Shown here one piece after another: positions 16,807 through 23,888 of a stretch of 64,000 bases of DNA. The stretch covers positions 1 to 64,000 of the forward strand of contig CAWGGM010000012.1 of NCBI GenBank assembly GCA_963822115.1. Direction: 5' to 3'. The position numbers were made by a program, and so were the translations under genes. This DNA comes from CAWDXG01 sp963822115. GTDB taxonomy: Bacteria; Myxococcota_A; Polyangia; Polyangiales; Polyangiaceae. The notes under the pieces were generated by a model. It saw nothing but the letters and a program-made list of their open reading frames with translations. It had not been told where the DNA came from and searched no databases. The first letter of the stretch is position 1. Each line of letters starts with the position of its first letter.

Positions 16807-16929
16807 TCACTTCGGCAGCAGCTGCTCGGGCGACACGCTGGAGCTGGACACGAAGAAGCCCACGACCAGCACGGCCAGGATCAGCAGCAGCACGACGATC
16901 CACACCCGCGCCCAGCTCGCATCGTTCAT
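16807..16929 (-). CDS. 40-residue single-span membrane protein
   Basis: A small protein starting MNDASWARVWIVVLLLILAV, with a single transmembrane helix (about residues 9-27) and a polar tail ending in SPEQLLPK. The Shine-Dalgarno AAGGGAG lies 7 bases before the ATG. That ribosome site is part of the truncated reverse-transcriptase reading frame of the adjoining intron remnant (codons for Asn-Lys-Gly-Ala-Ala). A hairpin follows the stop. No known function. Either a genuine small gene against which the intron was cut, or one that gained its ribosome site from the intron. Confidence 0.6.
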   Translation of the reverse strand: MNDASWARVWIVVLLLILAVLVVGFFVSSSSVSPEQLLPK

Positions 16930-17284
16930 CCGCAGCTCCCTTGTTCGACGCGACCTCCCGGAACGCTTCTTCCAGGTTCTGTTCGCTTGCTACCTCCTCC
17001 ATCGTCATCATCGCCGGTGGGGCAGGTCCTGTCGTGGTTCGCGACTTCGGCGCCGCGCGCGGAGCAGACGCAGGTCGACCTGCCGCCGCTCCGCCGTCGG
17101 CCCCTTGCGGGCTGTCGGCTGTCTCGCGAAACAGTCCAAGCTGCTCCACCTGTTGGCTCGCCGTGGTCTCCTTCCCGCCCCGCCCGGACCCCGTGACACG
17201 CGAGCGTCCCGCAGCGGTTACGGCCGCCTTTCGACGGCCTTGTGGTTGTATTCGACCATCCGACTTCTCCCGTCCCTTCGCCAT
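16930..17284 (-). pseudogene. ltrA: truncated group II intron reverse transcriptase/maturase
   Basis: Reads MAKGREKSDGRIQPQG, then a Gln/Leu-rich stretch QQVEQLGLFRETADSP, a Pro/Ala linker, and MEEVASEQNLEEAFREV followed by NKGAA. This is the conserved N-terminus of group II intron-encoded proteins (NKGA-G-D). The homology ends at NKGAA, about 115 residues in, before the polymerase core. The original ATG at 17284 is intact. Non-functional. Confidence 0.8.
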
Positions 17285-17698
17285 CTCGTACTTTCGTCCT
17301 TCGATGCTACCGCTGACACTCATCGCGCCGCGGAGGCCGAGAGATCTCCCTGGGTAAGAACGCAGAACTTCGTGACGACGCCGTCACCCGTACGCGCGCT
17401 GCTCGACGGATACCGGGCTTCACCGCCGTTGGCCGGCTCACCCTGCAGTCGCACGCCTCACGGTGCTTCACTTGCGTTCGGTTCGTCACTTCACCCTAGG
17501 CTTCCACCAGACATTCCCTCGCGGGCAGGGCGCCGCTCGCGCGGGCGCTCCAGAACCGGTCGCTTCCGGCCAATGCCCTTGCCTCGTAGGTGCGGGGTTC
17601 CCTCCGTCGGGGCCCCCAAGAGGACTTGGCTTCTCCACCTCCTTTCTCATGTGCCATCTGGCTTCACCTCTCTGTTCTGCGCTTATGCCAGGCGCAAC
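16930..17698 (-). mobile_element. 5' remnant of a group II intron
   Basis: On the minus strand the remnant begins near 17698 (GTTGCGCC...), runs through about 410 bases typical of group II intron domain I, then enters the reverse-transcriptase gene at 17284 and stops abruptly near 16930. The catalytic RT motifs, domain V and the 3' end are gone. It is inserted inside a hairpin of repeat R1: in intact copies (for example 23106-23153) CGAGCTT is followed directly by GGGGGAGA on the minus strand. Insertion at terminator-like hairpins is a habit of bacterial class C introns. Confidence 0.75.
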
Positions 17699-18027
17699 AA
17701 GCTCGTGCTCGCCTCCGGCTGCGCGCGAGCGGGGGAGACGCACGCGGCTCGTCGCGGGGCGGCGCGGTAGCGGACCGCGATGCTGTGAGCGGTGCGGCGC
17801 GGGGCGCGTTCCGGGCTGGTGGTGATGTGCCGCGCAGGGGCGTCATTCCCGGTGGAGCGACCGGGCTCCGCGGGAGCGGCGCACGCCGCCCGCCACGCCC
17901 CGCGCTGGCGAGCGCGTGCGCGGCAAGCTGCGACCTTGCGAGCGCGAGACGCGGAGACCGGGCGTGTCATGCGGCCTGCGCCGGAGGGCGGCGTAGCCCG
18001 GTCGCTCCACCGGGAAAGGAGGCTCCC
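17699..18027. repeat. repeat R1, copy 1 (cut by the intron)
   Basis: Near-identical to 23002-23442 and 26565-27005 but lacking the first 110 bp, which were displaced by the group II intron. It contains the 19-bp inverted repeat CCCGGTGGAGCGACCGGGC at 17848-17866 with its complement at 17996-18014. The right arm is followed directly by AAAGGAGG, the ribosome site of the DUF559 gene. Confidence 0.85.
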
Positions 18028-18355
18028 ATGCATCGTCTTCATCCAGTCAGCTCCAGTCGGGCCCGGCTGCTGGCGCAGCGCGCGGCTCAGATGCGCGCTC
18101 TGCCGGCGGCAGCTGGGCGTGCAGTTCCGGCGACAGGTCGTGGTCGGCGGCTACATCGCCGACTTCGCGGCGCCCGCCGTGAAGTTGATTGTGGAGGTGG
18201 ATGGCACGTGGCACCGCGGGCGGGAGCGGCTGGACGCGCGCCGGGACCGCGCGCTCGGCAAGGCCGGCTGGCGCGTGGTCAGGCTCCGCGCGAAACTGGT
18301 ACTCGGCGACTTGCCGGCGGCTGTTGCGCTCGTGCGGGAGGCGCTCGCGGGGTGA
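18028..18355 (+). pseudogene. DUF559 endonuclease-like gene, copy 1, frameshifted
   Basis: Same start (MHRLHPVSSS) and same end (LVREALAG) as the intact copies at 23443 and 27006. A deletion of about 38 bp, between short repeats containing GCTCTGCCGG and GCGCTGCCG, removes the ALWSALC region and shifts the frame. The downstream half (QVVVGGYIADFAAP, LIVEVDGTWH) is conserved but out of frame with the start. Confidence 0.85.
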
Positions 18356-18410
18356 GGCTGGGTACGCAGCGGCGTGTGCAGGGTGGAGTGCAGACGCTGC
18401 GCGCCAGCGT

Positions 18411-19526
18411 TCAGGCGCGCGGGTCGCGCGGGTCGTGGACCGCGACCACGCGCGGCCGCTCCGGCTCGTCGGGCGGCGCGTTGTCGTCCATCTCGTCGCT
18501 GGCGGCGTCTGCGGCTTCGTGCGCGGCGCCGTCGGAAGGCTCCGGCGCGACGCGCACGCGCTTCTTGTTCTTCCGCGGTTGCGGCGGTCTGCGCGGCTTC
18601 AGCAGGGGCACGGTGTCGGTGGGAACGCGGTCGACGAGGCGCTCGGCGAGGGCGCGCTCGGCGGGCAGGTAGCCCCGCTGCGAGAGCCAGCCCATCGCAC
18701 GCTGCCTGGAATGGAACCACCCCGGCCTTCGGTCGTTCCACACCACCTCGGCCGGCCCGGCACGGTACACGAGCAGCGGCACCCACTCGCCGGGCGCGCC
18801 CGCCTGGTTGTCGAACCACCACTGCTGCTCCGCTGGGAGCACTTTGTGGCGTAGCTCATCGAAGGCATAGGCCGTCAAGAGGAGGGAAATCCCTCCGAGC
18901 ATGAAGATTGGCGGCAACTCGAAGCATAGCGCCCCAAACACGGTTGCCACTACGAAAGACCAGGCGGTGGAACCGGGCTCGCGGTGTCCGCCATCGCCTG
19001 GCCATTTGCCGAACCTCGTGAAGAAGTACAGGGCGGGCAGTGTGGAAAGCAGCAGGCTTATCCCGAGCGGGCTCATGTCCCATGCGAACCCCAGCGCACT
19101 TCCCAGGAGGCGGGCGACGTTCGGCGCGAGGTGCAGCGTAGCTGCCACATAGGTGGCGATCTTCAAGGGCACCGCAGCCAGAACGCCCGCCACACGACCG
19201 GCGGACTCCAGCAGCAGGCCTCCGAGAGCGAGCGAAACCAGCGCGCTGCCTCGCACCAGCCAGCCCTCGAACCCCACGTGGCCGCCGGGGCGCCGCGCCG
19301 TCAGCATCCACGTCGCAACGACAAGCGCCGCGCCCACCATGCACCACACCACCACCCCGGCCAGCACGAATCGCGCCAGCAGCCAGTGGGTCACCGCAAG
19401 CACCGGTATCCCTGCCAGCGCCAGTAGCGTTGCCCAGCGCGCGCTCCTCGCCACCCGCCGCCGCCACGCGAGCTCCGCCAGCGGCGCGGGCGGGGCGTTG
19501 TCGGTTTCGCGGTAGGGGCTCGGCAT
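18411..19526 (-). CDS. MPSPY membrane protein 1
   Basis: 371 residues. The conserved N-terminus (MPSPYRETDN, APLAELAWRRRVAR) is followed by seven or eight hydrophobic segments (about 30-235) that differ from the other copies, and by a soluble domain (about 240-300): QQWWFDNQ, GEWVPLLVYRAG, GWFHSRQRAMGWLSQRGYLP. The tail has LVDRVPTDTVPLLKPR, a basic stretch, and an acidic Ala/Glu/Asp end DPRDPRA. Function unknown. It may be the membrane partner of an MTTRF protein, but its own upstream MTTRF gene is reduced to a scar at 19648-19689. GGAG precedes the ATG at 19526 by 9 bases. It converges on the broken DUF559 gene. Confidence 0.75.
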   Translation of the reverse strand: MPSPYRETDNAPPAPLAELAWRRRVARSARWATLLALAGIPVLAVTHWLLARFVLAGVVVWCMVGAALVVATWMLTARRPGGHVGFEGWLVRGSALVSLALGGLLLESAGRVAGVLAAVPLKIATYVAATLHLAPNVARLLGSALGFAWDMSPLGISLLLSTLPALYFFTRFGKWPGDGGHREPGSTAWSFVVATVFGALCFELPPIFMLGGISLLLTAYAFDELRHKVLPAEQQWWFDNQAGAPGEWVPLLVYRAGPAEVVWNDRRPGWFHSRQRAMGWLSQRGYLPAERALAERLVDRVPTDTVPLLKPRRPPQPRKNKKRVRVAPEPSDGAAHEAADAASDEMDDNAPPDEPERPRVVAVHDPRDPRA

Positions 19527-19647
19527 CCAACATGCTCCGTCTGGCAGCGACCGGATGGGTCGCCCAGTGCGACACCACAGCCTAACAGACGGCGACTGAT
19601 GCCGCGCTTGAGGAGCAGCGCTGAGCCGCCCCGGGGGGACGGCTACG

Positions 19648-19689
19648 TCAACCGACCCGATGCATGGCGACCATGTCGTAGGGATGCTG
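19648..19689 (-). pseudogene. C-terminal remnant of an MTTRF gene
   Basis: The minus strand reads HPYDMVAMHRVG then stop, the exact ending of the MTTRF proteins at 21973 and 28570. Everything upstream is lost and replaced by repeat R2. Confidence 0.8.
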
Positions 19690-19887
19690 GGGTTGCCTCC
19701 CCTCGCGTGCTCGCCGCCTGCGGCGGCTGCGCCGCGGTCCCCTCCTTGCCCGGACGCGGCGCGCCGGACAGGTCCTGCCGGGACTTCCACGTGGCTCCGC
19801 CGCGCGCGCCGCGCGCGGGCGGAGGGGACGGGGACGGCGCGGGGCGGCGCGTGCAGAGCAAGGGGCGGCGCGGTGCGGCGCCGGCGA
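19690..19887. repeat. repeat R2, copy a
   Basis: GGTTGCCTCCCCTCGCGTGC and the following 200 bp, including the hairpin GCCGCCTGCGGCGGC, recur at 31425-31598 with small differences. In both places an MPSPY 3' end follows directly, so R2 is probably the native 3' flank or terminator region of that MPSPY type. A fragment (TTCCACGTG, GGGCGGAGGGGACGG) is also seen near 25360-25410. Confidence 0.75.
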
Positions 19888-19938
19888 TCACGCGCGAGGG
19901 TCGCGCGGATCGTGGACAGTCACTGCACGCGGCGGCTC
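19888..19938 (-). pseudogene. C-terminal remnant of an MPSPY gene
   Basis: The minus strand ends EPPRAVTVHDPRDPRA then stop, matching the ends of MPSPY proteins 1, 2 and 6. The homology stops after about 17 codons. Confidence 0.75.
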
Positions 19939-20097
19939 CGGCTTCGGGGTGATCTCAGATCGACCGTCCGATCCACCGTTGAGCATCACCGATTGCCACT
20001 GCCGCGGGCCGGGCTGCCTGGGGGTTTGCCGCAGGTCCGCGCCGGTCACGGATGCGGGCTGACGGCAGGTGCACCGCCTTCGTGGTAGTCTTGACGC

Positions 20098-20328
20098 ATG
20101 GTCGAGGCCGAGCGCATCACGCATGACCCTGCCGTAATGGGTGGTCGCCCGTGTATCCGTGGGCTCCGCGTCACGGTGGGGACGGTCGTTGGGCTGCTGG
20201 CGGCCGGAAAGACAGTCGAAGAGATCCTTGCCGCGTATCCGTACCTCGAGCCGGAGGACGTCCGCGCGGCTCTGGCCTACGCCGCCTGGCGCGCCGAAGA
20301 AGTCGAGATCCCGCTCGGCGCGCGATGA
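20098..20328 (+). CDS. DUF433 antitoxin-like protein
   Basis: 76 residues with the DUF433 hallmark GGRPCIRGLRVTV, then VVGLLAAGKTVEEILAAYPY and LEPEDVRAALAYAAWRAEE. DUF433 proteins are small helix-turn-helix-like antitoxins paired with PIN-like DUF5615 proteins, as here. Its stop overlaps the next ATG by four bases. The cassette is inserted in the array on the strand opposite to the surrounding MPSPY/MTTRF genes. Confidence 0.85.
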   Translation: MVEAERITHDPAVMGGRPCIRGLRVTVGTVVGLLAAGKTVEEILAAYPYLEPEDVRAALAYAAWRAEEVEIPLGAR

Positions 20329-20690
20329 AAATCCTCGTGGACATGAACCTGTCACCCGCATGGGTGGCGGAGCTCGTCGCACATGGGCTCGTCGCGAAGC
20401 ACTGGTCGGAGATGGGCAGCCCCCGGGCCACCGATGCGGAACTGATGCAGTACGCCCGTGAGCATGGATACGTGGTCTTCACTCACGACCTGGATTTCGG
20501 TGTGCTGCTGGCTCTCACCCGCGCTGCCGGTCCCAGCGTGCTCCAGGTGAGGACGCAGAACGTCATGCCTTCCGATCTGGGCGACATCGTCGTCGCTGTG
20601 CTCCGCGACCACGAATCCGCTCTCGCCACGGGAGCGCTGGTGACGGTAGACAGCGTCGGCTCGCGGATCCGCATCCTGCCTATCCGGTGA
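20325..20690 (+). CDS. DUF5615 PIN-like toxin
   Basis: 121 residues. PIN-like acidic motifs are visible: MKILVDMNLSP at the N-terminus, WSEMG, ATDAELMQYA and FTHDLDFG, with Asp residues expected to bind metal. The family is predicted to be an RNase toxin partnered by DUF433. ATG at 20325 within ATGA. Confidence 0.85.
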   Translation: MKILVDMNLSPAWVAELVAHGLVAKHWSEMGSPRATDAELMQYAREHGYVVFTHDLDFGVLLALTRAAGPSVLQVRTQNVMPSDLGDIVVAVLRDHESALATGALVTVDSVGSRIRILPIR

Positions 20691-20797
20691 GCGCGAGGCT
20701 CGCAGTGGATTCGCTGATGGAAGTGCCGAACGCATTGGTGTCCGCCGTTCGCAACCTCATTGCAGAGCATGAGCGCAAGGCTAGCGGCGGCCGCTGA
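20687..20797 (+). CDS. 36-residue protein coupled to the DUF5615 gene
   Basis: The GTG start overlaps the DUF5615 stop (GTGA). It reads MSARLAVDSLMEVPNA, then LVSAVRNLIAEHERK, an amphipathic helix with a short Gly/Arg end. No family is recognised. The overlap suggests a third member of the cassette; it could also be chance read-on. Confidence 0.45.
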   Translation: MSARLAVDSLMEVPNALVSAVRNLIAEHERKASGGR

Positions 20798-20834
20798 GGC
20801 TGCGTGGCGTCACCGGAACGGCGCGCGCCGGGAA

Positions 20835-21851
20835 TCAATCGCGCGGGTCGTCCGGATCGCGGACGGTCACTGCACGCGGCGGCTCGGCGTCGTCGAGCGC
20901 CGGCTCCTCGATGGCTTCTGCTTCTCGGTCGATGGCTTCTGCTTCCGCCGCGACGCGGACGCGGGGTTCGTCGTCGCGAACGCGGTGCTTGTCCTTGCGC
21001 GGTCGCGCCGGCTTGCGCGGCTTCAGCAGGGGCACGGTGTCGGTGGGAACGCGGTCGACGAGGCGCTCGGCGAGGGCGCGCTCGGCCGGCAGGTAGCCGT
21101 AGTATCCGAGCCAGCGCTCCGCGTCGCTCTTGAACCGGAACCAACTCTTGTTCCCGTTCACCCACCGCAGCTCGGTCAACCCGTCATCGTACACGAACAC
21201 CACGATCCACTCGCCGGGAGTTCCCGTTCCGTTGTTGAACCACCAGTCGTGCTCCATGGGAAGCAGCGTGCGGCGCAAGGGCTCGGCCCCCCAGGCTGCA
21301 GCGCCCGCGACCAGGACGGCGAGGAAGCGCCATGCGGGCTGCAGCGCCGGGTCCACCAGGTAGTCGGTGATCGCCGTCAGCACGAAAAGGAATGCACCGT
21401 ACAGCAGCCACTGTCGGCGGCTCCACTGGACCCTCACTTTGCGGACTTTGCGGAACGACGCGATGTACGGGACGGTTGCGCCAACAAGCAACACACCCAG
21501 GATGAAGCCCGCGGCTCCCAGGTGGATCCCGAGCAGGGGCAGACCGGTGACACCGAGACCGAAAGCCACACTGGCCCTGAGCAGCCACCCCCGCCAGCCC
21601 ACGGCGGAGCGCGGTCGCGGAGCCGTGTACATCCATGTGGCGACGAGAAGTACCGCGCCCACTACGAGCCACGCCATCGCTCCGGCCAACGCGAAGCGCG
21701 CCGGCAGCCAGTAGCCGGCCAGCACCAGCAGGATGCCACCCGCCCCGAGCACCGCCGCCCAGCGCGCGCTCCTCGCCACCCGCCGCCGCCACTCGAGTTC
21801 CGCCAGCGGCGCGGGCGGAGCGTTGTCGCTTTCGCGGTAGGGGCTCGGCAT
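20835..21851 (-). CDS. MPSPY membrane protein 2
   Basis: 338 residues with the family plan: MPSPYRESDNAPPAPL, WRRRVAR, about seven hydrophobic segments (30-200), then HDWWFNNGTGTPGEWIVVFVY and WLGYYGYLPAERALAERLVD. The tail (basic, then AEAEAIDREAEAIEE, ending DPDDPRD) is nearly the same as in MPSPY 4 and unlike MPSPY 1, 5 and 6. It lies 121 bp downstream of MTTRF 1 on the same strand and is probably co-transcribed with it. The Shine-Dalgarno is degraded (GGACGA where MPSPY 4 has GGAGGA). Confidence 0.8.
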   Translation of the reverse strand: MPSPYRESDNAPPAPLAELEWRRRVARSARWAAVLGAGGILLVLAGYWLPARFALAGAMAWLVVGAVLLVATWMYTAPRPRSAVGWRGWLLRASVAFGLGVTGLPLLGIHLGAAGFILGVLLVGATVPYIASFRKVRKVRVQWSRRQWLLYGAFLFVLTAITDYLVDPALQPAWRFLAVLVAGAAAWGAEPLRRTLLPMEHDWWFNNGTGTPGEWIVVFVYDDGLTELRWVNGNKSWFRFKSDAERWLGYYGYLPAERALAERLVDRVPTDTVPLLKPRKPARPRKDKHRVRDDEPRVRVAAEAEAIDREAEAIEEPALDDAEPPRAVTVRDPDDPRD

Positions 21852-21972
21852 CCAACGTCGTCCGTGTGGCAGAAACTGACCGGGGCGCTCAGTGCGACAC
21901 CACAGCCTAACAGACGGCGACTGATGCCGCGCTTGAGGAGCAGCGCTGATCCGCCCCGGGGGGACGGCTGCG

Positions 21973-23001
21973 TCAACCGACCCGGTGCATGGCGACCATG
22001 TCGTACCAATGCTTCATTCCATGCAGGAAGAGCCTTTCCGGCGCCGTGGAGGTTCCGCCCCCTCCGCCAGCGTCGGAGCCCGCTGGGAGGTGCGCCTGCT
22101 CCTGCCTGCGTCTCAACGCTTCCGCGAGCGTGTCCAGCAGCAATGCCGTCGACATGGCGTGTCCGCCGGATTGCTCGGGCGTTGTCGTCGGCATGTCCCC
22201 CGAAGCCCCGCCGTCCGCGCGCCGCCCGTAGAGATTGCCGCTCCAGGGGTCGAATTCCTTGGTGCCGCCTTTGGTGCCCTTCGCACCCTTCCGATGTGTG
22301 TCGATGTAGCCGCGAAGATAATGACCGGCCCCAACGCTGGCCCCGAACGAAAATGCGGCCGCAAATACCGCCGGGTCGTCAGCCACTGCCGGGGAGACAT
22401 AGCGTTTGGTGGCTAGTCCCACAACCGACCCCAACGCACCAGCGGCCTCGGCTTTTGCTAGGCCAGCTTGAAAGTCTGCGTAGGAACCCGCCAGTGCTAG
22501 AGCGGTGCTGTACCAGTGCTTGCCTCCCGATACCCGCTGCAACGCCGTCCCCCGCCCATACAGCCGCCCCCCCACGGCGAACGGATCGAGCTGGCTCATG
22601 CTGCCCGGGCCCGGGTATTGCGCCCCGATCATCGCGGCAACCTGCCGGCCGCCCTCGGACTGCTGCAGCGCTGCACCTAGCTCCGTGTACGCCGCAGCGG
22701 GGTTGTCGAGCATGTTGGAGACATCGAAGCCGTAGCGGTTCTTGTGCGTGCCGAACGCACTGGGCCTCCCGGGCAGCCCGGCCATGGCGGCCACGGCACT
22801 CGCGCCATCGCTGCCGCCGCCGGGGGTCGGGGTCATCGGCATGGGCGAGAAGTTGCTCTTGGACGGATTCGACTGTTCTCCCGTCAGCTGGCTGCGCAGG
22901 GCGGCCTGGGCGGCCGACATGTACTGGTGGCTGGCAGGGCTCACGGTGCGGAAGCGCTGGCCGGTGGCGGCGTGGTCGACGACCCGGAAGCGTGTGGTCA
23001 T
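21973..23001 (-). CDS. MTTRF variable protein 1
   Basis: 342 residues, no signal peptide. The conserved head MTTRFRVVDHAATGQRFRTV leads into a SHQYMSAAQ region shared with MTTRF 3. A Gly-rich turn (TPTPGGGSDG) and AMAGLPGRPSAFGTHKN follow, then DPFAVGGRLYGRG. The middle (about 170-260) has Ala/Gly-rich hydrophobic helices unlike the other copies. The conserved end has EFDPWSGNLYGRRADGG, EQSGGHAMSTALLLDTLAEA and GMKHWYDMVAMHRVG. AAGGAG precedes the ATG. Function unknown; the fixed ends and changing middle suggest a delivered or displayed variable protein. Confidence 0.75.
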   Translation of the reverse strand: MTTRFRVVDHAATGQRFRTVSPASHQYMSAAQAALRSQLTGEQSNPSKSNFSPMPMTPTPGGGSDGASAVAAMAGLPGRPSAFGTHKNRYGFDVSNMLDNPAAAYTELGAALQQSEGGRQVAAMIGAQYPGPGSMSQLDPFAVGGRLYGRGTALQRVSGGKHWYSTALALAGSYADFQAGLAKAEAAGALGSVVGLATKRYVSPAVADDPAVFAAAFSFGASVGAGHYLRGYIDTHRKGAKGTKGGTKEFDPWSGNLYGRRADGGASGDMPTTTPEQSGGHAMSTALLLDTLAEALRRRQEQAHLPAGSDAGGGGGTSTAPERLFLHGMKHWYDMVAMHRVG

Positions 23002-23442
23002 GCTGGGCTCCTTGGCTGGGTAGGGCTGGGTCCGGCGCGCGCCGCGCGGCTGGGGAGCCGGCGGCGCCAGGGTTGCCCCCACTCGCGTCGGCTTCGCCTC
23101 CGCGGTCTCCCCCAAGCTCGTGCTCGCCTCCGGCTGCGCGCGAGCGGGGGAGACGCACGCGGCTCGTCGCGGAGCGGCGCGGTAACGGACCGCGATGCTG
23201 TGGGCGCTGGCGGGGCGGTGCGCGTTCCGGGCTGGTGGTGATGTGCCGCGCAGGAGCGTCGTTCCCGGTGGAGCGACCGGGCTCCGCGGGAGCGGCGCAC
23301 GCCGCCCGCCACGCCCCGCGCTGGCGAGCGCGTGCGCGGCAAGCAGCGACCTTGCGAGCGCGAGACGCGGAGCGTGGGCGTGTCATGCGGCCTGCGCCGG
23401 AGGGGGCGTAGCCCGGCCGCTCCACCGGGAAAGGAGGCTCCC
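23002..23442. repeat. repeat R1, copy 2 (complete), divergent promoter region
   Basis: 441 bp, almost identical to 26565-27005. It lies between the divergent MTTRF and DUF559 starts, so it must hold both promoters. It carries the terminator-like hairpin TCTCCCCC (23106-23113) / GGGGGAGA (23146-23153) and the 19-bp inverted repeat at 23264-23282 and 23411-23429 (one mismatch in the right arm). No coding capacity is evident. Confidence 0.85.
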
Positions 23443-23808
23443 ATGCATCGTCTTCATCCAGTCAGCTCCAACCGGTCGCAGCTTCTCGCGCAGCGTGCGG
23501 CGGAAATGCGCGCGCTGCCGTCGGCTTCGGAGCGCGCGCTGTGGTCCGCGCTCTGCCGGCGGCAGCTGGGTGTGCAGTTCCGCAGGCAGGTCGTGGTCGG
23601 CGGCTACATCGCGGATTTCGCCGCTCCCGCCCTGAAGTTGATCGTGGAGGTGGATGGCGGTTGGCATCGCGGACGGGAGCGGCTGGACGCGCGGCGCGAC
23701 CGCGTGCTCGCCAAGGCGGGCTGGCGCGTGCTGCGGCTCCGCGCGAAACTGGTACTCGGCGACTTGCCGGCGGCTGTCGCGCTCGTGCGGGAAGCGCTCG
23801 GGGGATGA
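23443..23808 (+). CDS. DUF559 endonuclease-like protein, copy 2
   Basis: 121 residues. The DUF559 core is of the PD-(D/E)xK restriction/Vsr-like fold: SEREALW-type helix (ASERALWSALCRRQLG), VQFRRQVVVGGYIADFAAP with the first Asp, LKLIVEVDGGWH with Glu-x-Asp, then RRDRVLAKAGWRVLRL. Predicted DNA nuclease. AAAGGAGG lies 6 bases before the ATG and is itself part of the R1 repeat. It converges on the following MPSPY gene with an 80-bp gap. Intact, like copy 3. Confidence 0.85.
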   Translation: MHRLHPVSSNRSQLLAQRAAEMRALPSASERALWSALCRRQLGVQFRRQVVVGGYIADFAAPALKLIVEVDGGWHRGRERLDARRDRVLAKAGWRVLRLRAKLVLGDLPAAVALVREALGG

Positions 23809-23888
23809 CGCGGTGGCGCCTTGACGTCCAGGCGGCTCCGCTGCGGACGCAGAGCCGCGCGTGCAGAGCGCCGCCCGCCAAGCGCGAA

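Larger units (their letters stand above)
19527..20097. other. deletion scar joining two array units
   Basis: No intact gene. From left to right it holds the MPSPY leader, the last codons of an MTTRF gene (19648-19689), repeat R2 (19690-19887), the last codons of an MPSPY gene (19888-19938), and about 150 bp of unassigned sequence before the DUF433 gene. Confidence 0.7.

Noticed and set aside
18028..18355. DUF559 copy 1 as a functional variant
   Set aside because: Start and catalytic half are in different frames, and the missing segment includes a conserved helix, so it is called a pseudogene.
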